A DNA stretch of 9,584 bases from Bacteroidales bacterium UBA3543. Lineage in GTDB: Bacteria > Bacteroidota > Bacteroidia > Bacteroidales > UBA932. A program made the position numbers and the translations under genes. The notes under the pieces are model-generated. The model saw only the letters and a list, made by a program, of their open reading frames with translations. It was not told the origin of the DNA and made no database searches. Shown here piece after piece: positions 1-5,312 of the stretch. Location of the stretch: positions 1-9,584 of the forward strand of contig DFOK01000107.1 of the NCBI GenBank assembly GCA_002376715.1. The letters run 5' to 3'. Every line of letters begins with the position of its first letter. The stretch's first letter is position 1.

Positions 1-28
1 TAGTGTGTAGTGTGTAGTATGTAGTGTT
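1..28. repeat. Four tandem copies of a 7-bp repeat
   Basis: The window opens with TAGTGTG twice, then TAGTATG and TAGTGTT, directly head to tail. The following bases (29-60) continue as looser GAGTTRC/GCGGTACGGG-like sequence. The array may extend left of the window. It looks like degenerate intergenic repeat DNA. No function can be read from it. Confidence 0.7.
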
Positions 29-160
29 GCATGGTGCGAGTTACGAGTTGCGCGGTACGGGCTGCTGTAATTGGAGCGAAAGCGACACGCAGTGCTTCTG
101 CACTGCTTTGGTTCCCCAAGGGAGCCATTAAAAGGAGGGGTAGATAAGGAGCGTAGCGAC
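29..160. other. Non-coding intergenic tract with small hairpins
   Basis: No credible gene lies here. Two short inverted repeats are visible: GCAGTGC/GCACTGC around a TTCT loop (89-106), and GGTTCCC/GGGAGCC with one G-T pair (110-126). A related motif occurs twice: GGAGCGAAAGCGAC at 73-86 and GGAGCGTAGCGAC at 148-160. Together with the tandem repeat to the left, this resembles a decayed repetitive intergenic element. The 89-106 hairpin is followed only by TTTGG, so it is a poor terminator candidate. Confidence 0.5.
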
Positions 161-204
161 TGGCACCACAAAGAAAAAGCGGCTTTTAATAGCCGCTTTC
201 TTTG

Positions 205-212
<8 letters not shown>
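161..212 (-). repeat. Long imperfect inverted repeat that includes the tRNA-Phe 3' acceptor strand
   Basis: The two arms, 161-184 and 191-212, pair over 22 bp with a 6-nt loop (185-190) and a 2-A bulge in the left arm. Read on the minus strand, the first arm begins with TGGCACC, the 3' acceptor strand of the tRNA. The second arm ends with GGTGCCA (167-161), an exact copy of the 5' acceptor strand. The unprocessed transcript could therefore form a hairpin that competes with the tRNA acceptor stem. The inner part of the same repeat is the intrinsic terminator. Confidence 0.8.
174..199 (-). terminator. Intrinsic terminator of tRNA-Phe
   Basis: On the minus strand, AAAGCGGCT, the loop ATTAAA and AGCCGCTTT form a 9-bp stem running into TTTTT, which is interrupted by a C and then followed by TTT. 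The stem begins 6 nt after the tRNA discriminator base. Position, GC core and T-tract fit a Rho-independent terminator. Confidence 0.8.
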
Positions 213-277
<65 letters not shown>

Positions 278-308
278 TTATGTTGGTCATTTCTGACAAA
301 CAGGATTG

Positions 309-339
309 CAAAGGTAGGTTTTTATTCCATATCTGCAAA
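309..339 (-). promoter_or_regulatory. Bacteroidetes-type promoter for tRNA-Phe
   Basis: On the minus strand, TTTG (339-336) is followed by exactly 19 nt and then TACCTTTG (316-309). This matches the published Bacteroides consensus of TTTG at -33 and TAnnTTTG at -7. Transcription would begin near position 302, giving a leader of about 25 nt before the mature tRNA 5' end at 277. It is the best promoter match in the window. Confidence 0.8.
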
Positions 340-366
340 AAAAAGTGTTATTTTAGCGTTCCGGAT

Positions 367-2382
367 ATGGAAAAGAAGAGATCATATGTTCAAGTATTGC
401 TACCTCTGAAAATGAGGAAGGAATTGTCCTATTCCCTGCCTGAAGAGTACGAAGGAGAGATTTCAATAGGCAGTTGGGTGCAGGTAAAGCTTGTGGGGAA
501 GAGTCGGTATGCTATAGTAACCGGCATCTCACAGCAGCCACCTGCAGATGTGGATCCTTCCAGAATCAGAGCAGTGGAATCTCTTCTTGACATGCCTCCT
601 GTGACTTTAGCTCAGTTGGATTTTTGGCGCTCCTTATCCGATTATTATATGTGCAGTACGGGGGAAGTCTTCAAGGCAGCTTATTCTATGGCTTTTCGCA
701 GACAGATAAAGGTGCGCTCCAGAAAGTCGGATAAAGAGATCAGAGAGCCGGATTTCAGTGCAATTCCTCCGCTTTCCCCTGCCCAGCAGGAGGCTTGTGA
801 CACTATCAGAGGGCATTTTTCCGGAGGCCGGAGGGTGCTTTTGCGCGGAGTGACGGGATCCGGTAAGACAGAGATATATTTTCACTTGATGAGGGATGTC
901 TTTCAAAGTGGCGGATCGGTGCTTTTTCTCGTACCCGAGATAGCCATCTCCAGACAGCTCACTTCCAGACTTGAGAAGGTATTCGGAAGCGCACTGCTGC
1001 CCTATCACTCAAAGCAGACGGCATCTACAAAAAAGCGCATATACAATCGTCTGGTGGCTGCCGAGCGTCCCTATGTTGTGCTGGGCACAAGGTCGGCACT
1101 GCTACTGCCACTGCCCACTCTCTCGTTGATAGTGGTGGATGAGGAACATGACTCCTCCTACAAACAGTCTGATCCGGCACCGAGGTACAACGGTCGTGAT
1201 GGTGCGCTGATGCTTTCTTCTCAGATCGGAGCCAATCTGGTGCTGGGTAGTGCTACTCCCTCCTTCGAGTCGCTCTACAATGTTTCTGTCGGTAAACTCG
1301 CTCAGGTGGATCTGCTGGAGAAGTTTCATAAGGCGGAGGATGCCCAAGTGGAAATCGTGGATATGGTGACGGCAAGGCGGTTGCGTAATGTCAAAGGACC
1401 TTTCTCCATACGTCTGCTTAACGAGATAGGCAGGGTGGTCAATGATGGTGGGCAGGTGATGGTGTTCCGCTCCAGAAGGGCTTATGCTCCATATGCTCAG
1501 TGTGCTGAATGTGGTTCTGTGCTCAAATGTCCTTCTTGTGATGTTGCCTTAAGCTATCACAAGTTTGATAATATGCTCAAATGTCACTATTGCTCATATC
1601 AGATCCCTTTTGAACTAAAGTGTCCCCAATGTACCTCCCCATCGGTTGTCGATCGTGGTGCAGGCACCGAGAAGATAGAGGAGTTGCTACGCGAATACTT
1701 TCCTGATTATGTTATAGAACGGTTTGATTCAGATACAATATCCGGCAAAAGCGAAGAGAAGCGTATCCTCAGAGGTTTTGCTGAGGGGGAGATCGATATC
1801 CTGGTGGGGACTCAGATGATTACCAAGGGATTTGACTTCGATCGACTTTCTTTAGTGGCGGTTATAGGTTGCGACTCCCTGTTTTCCGTGCAGGATTTCA
1901 GAGCGGATGAACGCGCCCTCCAACTCCTGTGGCAATTGCGTGGCAGGGCCGGTCGCAGAGAGGATGGAGCCAGAATGATCATCCAGACGGAACAGAAGGA
2001 TCATCCGGTACTGAAGGCCCTAATAGGTGAAAGCGATGCCGAAGATCTCTCTGCTGCCCTTGCGGAACGCAAAAAGTTTGGCTATCCTCCTTTTGTGCGA
2101 TTGGTGGTGATTACTCTGAAGGATAAAAATGAAAAAAGAATGTGGAGTTGTGCATATGAATTGGCAGATGCAATCAGAGGCATCGGCATCAAAGATTTCA
2201 ATGGCCCTTTGGTACCGCCGATAGCAAAGATGGGTGACTATTACCAGGTTCAGTTCCGCCTGCGGCTTAAACGTAACAACTCGCTATCTCGTATAAAAAA
2301 AGCCCTGTATCTTGAAACAGAGCTTTTGGATCGTAAATATAACGGGATGACGACCATTGGTATTGACGTGGATCCCTATTAG
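367..2382 (+). CDS. priA: Primosomal protein N' (replication restart helicase PriA)
   Basis: PriA is a 3'-to-5' DNA helicase that recognises stalled forks and reloads DnaB. The 671-residue protein shows an N-terminal 3'-end-binding domain (about 1-105), an LSPAQQ motif (136-141), Walker A GVTGSGKT (161-168, K167) and DEEH (258-261). Eight zinc-binding cysteines follow (379, 382, 388, 391, 406, 409, 419, 422), then GTQMITKGFDF (481-491), QLRGRAGR (523-530) and the usual C-terminal domain ending IDVDPY. The ATG at 367 is chosen because the family's conserved N-terminus starts there. The in-frame ATG at 280 would add 29 unrelated residues directly beside the tRNA. E. coli PriA has 732 residues. 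The difference falls mainly between residues 111 and 136, where the winged-helix domain should be. There is no Shine-Dalgarno sequence. The gene converges on the phosphodiesterase gene with 10 nt between the stop codons. Confidence 0.96.
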   Translation: MEKKRSYVQVLLPLKMRKELSYSLPEEYEGEISIGSWVQVKLVGKSRYAIVTGISQQPPADVDPSRIRAVESLLDMPPVTLAQLDFWRSLSDYYMCSTGEVFKAAYSMAFRRQIKVRSRKSDKEIREPDFSAIPPLSPAQQEACDTIRGHFSGGRRVLLRGVTGSGKTEIYFHLMRDVFQSGGSVLFLVPEIAISRQLTSRLEKVFGSALLPYHSKQTASTKKRIYNRLVAAERPYVVLGTRSALLLPLPTLSLIVVDEEHDSSYKQSDPAPRYNGRDGALMLSSQIGANLVLGSATPSFESLYNVSVGKLAQVDLLEKFHKAEDAQVEIVDMVTARRLRNVKGPFSIRLLNEIGRVVNDGGQVMVFRSRRAYAPYAQCAECGSVLKCPSCDVALSYHKFDNMLKCHYCSYQIPFELKCPQCTSPSVVDRGAGTEKIEELLREYFPDYVIERFDSDTISGKSEEKRILRGFAEGEIDILVGTQMITKGFDFDRLSLVAVIGCDSLFSVQDFRADERALQLLWQLRGRAGRREDGARMIIQTEQKDHPVLKALIGESDAEDLSAALAERKKFGYPPFVRLVVITLKDKNEKRMWSCAYELADAIRGIGIKDFNGPLVPPIAKMGDYYQVQFRLRLKRNNSLSRIKKALYLETELLDRKYNGMTTIGIDVDPY

Positions 2383-2392
2383 AATTCTCCTT

Positions 2393-3229
2393 CTACTCTT
2401 CTCCCGTAAGACGTTTTCTTACTCGCTCTTTGAGTGCTTCAATCTGGCCTGTCACCTCTTCAGGGTTATCGGTTGTAAGGTAAGTAGGATTGCCCACGAG
2501 AAGAGTTTCTACAAGCAAAGAATCGTTGACTGTCCAGATATTGGATGTCATATTGTAGTTGCGTGCCTCATCCACCCAAAAACGGTTCATAAGGACTTCA
2601 TTATAATGGTAGTCAAAACCGTTTATTCCCATTTCAAGCAACTCTATCGGCATATAGTAGCCACCCAGGTAGGCAACTGAGGCTTCCGGCATCAGTGCTG
2701 CAAAGCCTTTGCAGGCTTCCAGGCTGAATGATATGTAATCCACTCTCTTTTCGAGTTTCATTTCCTTTACCATTTCAACACATTTCTCCACGGCATATTG
2801 TTCAAGCGCCGGATTATCTTTGACAGGTTTGAGTTCTAGCACGAGCTGGAGTCCTTTGAGTTTTTTGCCGGCGGTGAGATACTCCTCAAGCGTGGGAAGT
2901 TTTTCACCATTTGGAAGGAGAGAGTCCTTAATTACCTCATAACGTGTGAGGTTGATTATGTGTCCCTTAAAGTCATTGTCATGATTGACGATCAGGACAC
3001 TGTCTGCGGTAATCTGAACGTCAAATTCAGAACCGTAAACTCCTGATTTATGTGCATTGCGGAGCGAGGAGATCGAATTTTGTGCACTGCCTTCACATTT
3101 CCAGTAGCCTCTGTGTGCGATCACCTGTGTGCCGACCATTTGGTTTACCTGTTTTTCGATTTTATTTCCTTTACATCCTGAAATAAAAAACAGTAGCGCA
3201 CAAGTAGCCAGAATCCATATTTTTTTCAT
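2393..3229 (-). CDS. Glycerophosphodiester phosphodiesterase family lipoprotein
   Basis: This family hydrolyses glycerophosphodiesters from phospholipid turnover to glycerol-3-phosphate and an alcohol. Numbered from the ATG at 3229, the 278-residue protein has a basic start (MKKIW), a hydrophobic stretch and the lipobox ISGC with lipid-anchor Cys19. It is therefore probably tethered in the periplasm or outer membrane. Catalytic motifs are visible: AHRG (H39, R40), SEFD (E68, D70), NHD (H83) and LELKP (E132, K134), as in GlpQ/UgpQ-type TIM barrels. The usual PEN(T/S) motif appears as QNS. A TTG at 3235 is in frame, but the ATG is more likely because it directly begins the signal peptide. The gene stands alone on this strand and diverges from perR. 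The true substrate is unknown. Confidence 0.88.
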   Translation of the reverse strand: MKKIWILATCALLFFISGCKGNKIEKQVNQMVGTQVIAHRGYWKCEGSAQNSISSLRNAHKSGVYGSEFDVQITADSVLIVNHDNDFKGHIINLTRYEVIKDSLLPNGEKLPTLEEYLTAGKKLKGLQLVLELKPVKDNPALEQYAVEKCVEMVKEMKLEKRVDYISFSLEACKGFAALMPEASVAYLGGYYMPIELLEMGINGFDYHYNEVLMNRFWVDEARNYNMTSNIWTVNDSLLVETLLVGNPTYLTTDNPEEVTGQIEALKERVRKRLTGEE

Positions 3230-3261
3230 AAACAACGATATTTATTCCATTAATGCCGGAG

Positions 3262-3278
3262 CAAAATTACCAAATTTA
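3262..3278 (-). promoter_or_regulatory. Candidate promoter (-7 elements) for the phosphodiesterase gene
   Basis: Two perfect TAnnTTTG matches lie 9 bp apart on the minus strand: TAAATTTG (3278-3271) and TAATTTTG (3269-3262). The nearer one would start transcription about 27 nt before the ATG at 3229. Its -33 region is only TTTA (3293-3290) at 20 nt spacing, so the match is partial. The AT-rich context raises the chance of coincidence. Confidence 0.4.
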
Positions 3279-3294
3279 ATCAACTTTTGTAAAA
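3279..3294 (+). promoter_or_regulatory. Copy 1 of a motif shared by perR and rubrerythrin upstream regions
   Basis: ATCAACTTTTGTAAAA lies 67 nt before the perR start codon and differs at a single base from the sequence 10 nt before rubrerythrin (3829-3844). It contains a small inverted repeat (TTTT-N2-AAAA) and AACTTTTG, one mismatch from the TAnnTTTG promoter element. It could be a PerR-type operator, a core promoter, or both. It also abuts the divergent phosphodiesterase promoter. Confidence 0.4.
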
Positions 3295-3361
3295 ATTATT
3301 TGCAGATTTTAATAACTATAATTAACTTCACCGGCCGAAACCCACATGAAACCCAACTAAC

Positions 3362-3799
3362 ATGAAAGAAAACCCTACAGATTTAAGGAAAATCCTAAGG
3401 AGGTATGGCCTTAAGTCTACACCCCAGCGCATTGCCGTTTATACTGCGATGAAAGAGCTGGGACATGCCTCCGCAGATATGGTATATCAGCTGGCAAGTT
3501 CCGGACTGACTACACTCACAGTAGCTACTGTGTACAATGTGCTGGAATCCTTCGTGCAGGTCGGATTACTCCAGCGCCGCATGAGTTCCAACAATAAGAT
3601 GTATATGGATGTCAATACCTACAACCATTGCCATCTTTATTGTGAGGAAACCAACACTTACAAGGATTATGATGACCCCGAGCTTATGCTTTTAATCCAT
3701 GATCATTTTCGTAATAAAAGAATACGAGGATTTGACCTGGATCGTATAGATGTGCAGCTTGTCGGGAGAAAACGCATAGCCGGTAGTAGAGCAAAATGA
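3362..3799 (+). CDS. perR: PerR/Fur-family metal-dependent transcriptional regulator
   Basis: Fur-family dimers repress genes when loaded with metal. PerR members release DNA after peroxide oxidises metal-ligand histidines. This 145-residue protein has the winged-helix DNA-binding half (about 8-75, with LKSTPQRIAVY and the recognition helix TVATVYNVLESF) and a dimerisation half. The five regulatory ligands of B. subtilis PerR (H37, D85, H91, H93, D104) all align with a constant offset of two: H35, D83, H89, H91, D102. The aspartate at 102 is the PerR-specific feature. The structural zinc site is not conserved: only C94 remains, T97 replaces the second cysteine, and there is no C-terminal CxxC. 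Rubrerythrin follows 55 nt downstream, which supports a peroxide-response role. The PerR rather than Fur assignment is inferred from these residues and the neighbour. Confidence 0.82.
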   Translation: MKENPTDLRKILRRYGLKSTPQRIAVYTAMKELGHASADMVYQLASSGLTTLTVATVYNVLESFVQVGLLQRRMSSNNKMYMDVNTYNHCHLYCEETNTYKDYDDPELMLLIHDHFRNKRIRGFDLDRIDVQLVGRKRIAGSRAK

Positions 3800-3828
3800 C
3801 ATTTTTGTTAAACTAAACTATCAATAAT

Positions 3829-3844
3829 ATCAACTTTTTTAAAA
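3829..3844 (+). promoter_or_regulatory. Copy 2 of the shared motif, upstream of rubrerythrin
   Basis: ATCAACTTTTTTAAAA ends 10 nt before the rubrerythrin ATG and matches the perR upstream copy at 15 of 16 positions. With the next base it forms CTTTT-N2-AAAAG, a 5-bp inverted repeat. A regulator bound here would block RNA polymerase or the transcript start. The function is inferred from the recurrence and from the adjacent PerR-like gene. Confidence 0.4.
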
Positions 3845-3854
3845 GCAAAACAAA

Positions 3855-4430
3855 ATGAAATCACTGAAAGGAACAAAGACAGAAAAGAACCTGCTCCAAT
3901 CATTCGCAGGTGAATCGCAGGCACGCAATAGGTACGTTTTCTTTGCAAGTAAGGCCAAGAAAGAGGGCTATGAGCAGATTGCAGCTATTTTCGCCGAGAC
4001 TGCAGAGCAGGAAAAGGAGCATGCGGAGACCTTTTTTAAATATCTTGAAGGGGGTATGGTAGAAGTCAAAGCTTCATTCCCCGCTGGTATCATCTCCAAT
4101 ACAGCCGAGAACCTGAAGGCTGCCGCCGAGGGCGAGAACGAAGAGTGGAGTATGCTTTATCCTGAGTTTGCAAAGGTGGCTGATGCTGAAGGTTTTCCTG
4201 AAATTGCAGCAACATTCAGAAATATTGCCATCGCTGAAAAAGAACACGAGGAGCGCTACTTGAAACTTTTAGCCAATGTGGTAGCCGGTAAGGTGTTCGA
4301 AAAAGAGGGAGAGATAGAGTGGCAGTGCCGCAATTGCGGATTTGTACACAAGGGGAAAAAAGCTCCTGTGGAGTGCCCTGCTTGTAAACATGCTCAGGCT
4401 TACTTTGAGGTAAAAAAGACGAATTATTAG
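3855..4430 (+). CDS. rbr: Rubrerythrin
   Basis: Rubrerythrin is a cytoplasmic non-haem diiron peroxidase that reduces hydrogen peroxide to water in anaerobes, taking electrons from NAD(P)H through redox partners. The 191-residue protein has the four-helix ferritin-like domain (about 1-140), with ligands matching the family: E20, E53, H56 (EKEH), E94, E97, E128 and H131 (EKEH). A C-terminal rubredoxin domain carries C158, C161, C174 and C177 in two CxxC pairs. Length and domain order are those of classical D. vulgaris-type rubrerythrin, and nothing is missing. It lies 55 nt after the PerR-like gene, and the shared 16-bp motif sits just before its start, so peroxide-induced derepression is likely. 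The start context is A-rich and lacks a Shine-Dalgarno sequence. Confidence 0.95.
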   Translation: MKSLKGTKTEKNLLQSFAGESQARNRYVFFASKAKKEGYEQIAAIFAETAEQEKEHAETFFKYLEGGMVEVKASFPAGIISNTAENLKAAAEGENEEWSMLYPEFAKVADAEGFPEIAATFRNIAIAEKEHEERYLKLLANVVAGKVFEKEGEIEWQCRNCGFVHKGKKAPVECPACKHAQAYFEVKKTNY

Positions 4431-4438
4431 TTTTTTGT

Positions 4439-4446
4439 TATCTTTG
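4439..4446 (+). promoter_or_regulatory. Candidate -7 promoter element for the dehydrogenase operon
   Basis: TATCTTTG matches the Bacteroides TAnnTTTG element exactly and ends 5 nt before the ATG at 4452. Transcription would start at or within a few bases of the start codon, implying a leaderless or nearly leaderless mRNA. No TTTG is seen at the -33 spacing. A T-rich run (4431-4436) lies just upstream. Confidence 0.5.
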
Positions 4447-4451
4447 CATTC

Positions 4452-5312
4452 ATGAAAAGAAAGGCCTTTGATACGGAGGGTTATGCCCTTGTTACAGGTG
4501 CATGGTCAGGAATGGGAAGAGAATATGCCCGACAGCTCTACGCTCTCGGGCATAATTTGATTGTGATAGACATCAACCAGAGCTATGCTGATGAGGTACG
4601 TGAGGAGTTGGAGTCCCTGGAAGTGTCTCCTTCAGGGCGACGGCCTGATGTACTTGCAATTGGGGTGGATCTCTCCCATGTGGGTGCAGTCAATGTCATT
4701 AAGGAGAAAGTTGGGGAGCGCAGGGTGGACATATTGATCAACAATGCCGGTGTTATGTACTACTCGGATTTCCTTGACTACTCGCAGCAAGAGGTCTCCA
4801 GATTCATGGTACTTCACAATTTTACACCCGTGCAACTTTGCCACCTATTTGTCCGTGGGATGAAGGAGCGAGGATATGGTTATGTGCTGAATATTTCTTC
4901 GCTTAGCGGTGGCCCTCCTTACCCGGGGCTCTCCGTTTACGCTGCTGCCAAGCGTTTCATCAAATACTTTTCGCGTTCCCTGAGAGTTGAGTTGATGGGG
5001 AGCGGAGTTTCGGTGACCACTGCTTGTTTCGGCGCTGTTTCAACCAATCTTTTCCCCCTGAGGGAGAGTTTGCGAAAGCTTTCAATACGTCTCGGCATTA
5101 TGATAACTGCTGAAAAAGCTGCTCGCAAGGCTCTCAAGGCTACCTTCCGCGGGAGAGCTATAGTAATGCCCGGTCTTATAAACTGGATAATGGGGCCGTT
5201 ACTGCCTTTTGTTCCTAACCGTCTGCTGCATTTCCTCGATAAGAAATACTGCGGCAAGTTTAAATTCAAAAATGAAGTCCTGGACCAAGCAGAAGATTAT
5301 CTCCTGTATTAA
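4452..5312 (+). CDS. Short-chain dehydrogenase/reductase (SDR) family oxidoreductase
   Basis: SDR enzymes carry out NAD(P)-linked oxidation or reduction of alcohol and carbonyl groups. The 286-residue protein has the Rossmann cofactor motif TGAWSGMG (15-22), an acidic D40 at the end of the second strand, which favours NAD(H), and VDL (72-74). NNAG is at 97-100. N123, S150, Y163 and K167 form the classical catalytic set, the last two in YAAAK. The C-terminal part (about 235-262) is hydrophobic and proline-containing (MGPLLPFVPNRLLHFL), suggesting membrane contact or lipid-like substrates, as in related long-tailed SDRs. The substrate cannot be told from sequence. It begins 21 nt after rubrerythrin but has its own promoter element. 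Its last 41 nt overlap the next gene, so the two are probably translationally coupled. Confidence 0.9.
   Translation: MKRKAFDTEGYALVTGAWSGMGREYARQLYALGHNLIVIDINQSYADEVREELESLEVSPSGRRPDVLAIGVDLSHVGAVNVIKEKVGERRVDILINNAGVMYYSDFLDYSQQEVSRFMVLHNFTPVQLCHLFVRGMKERGYGYVLNISSLSGGPPYPGLSVYAAAKRFIKYFSRSLRVELMGSGVSVTTACFGAVSTNLFPLRESLRKLSIRLGIMITAEKAARKALKATFRGRAIVMPGLINWIMGPLLPFVPNRLLHFLDKKYCGKFKFKNEVLDQAEDYLLY

Noticed and set aside
280..366. Upstream ATG extension of priA
   Set aside because: The extra 29 residues resemble no PriA N-terminus and cover the tRNA promoter. The family start fits the ATG at 367.
3230..3235. TTG start two codons before the phosphodiesterase ATG
   Set aside because: ATG followed by Lys-Lys and a hydrophobic stretch is a normal signal-peptide start, so there is no reason to prefer TTG.
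3792..3807. CAAAATG/CATTTTTG inverted repeat at the perR stop codon as a terminator or operator
   Set aside because: It is short, entirely AT-rich, has a 1-nt loop and an unpaired T. It is too weak to call.
4431..4437. T-run after rubrerythrin as a terminator
   Set aside because: No GC-rich stem precedes it, and the run belongs to the dehydrogenase promoter region.
5209..5271. TTG-started extension of the Gate-domain protein
   Set aside because: It would lengthen the overlap with the dehydrogenase gene to 104 nt and add residues translated from that gene's conserved C-terminus in another frame.
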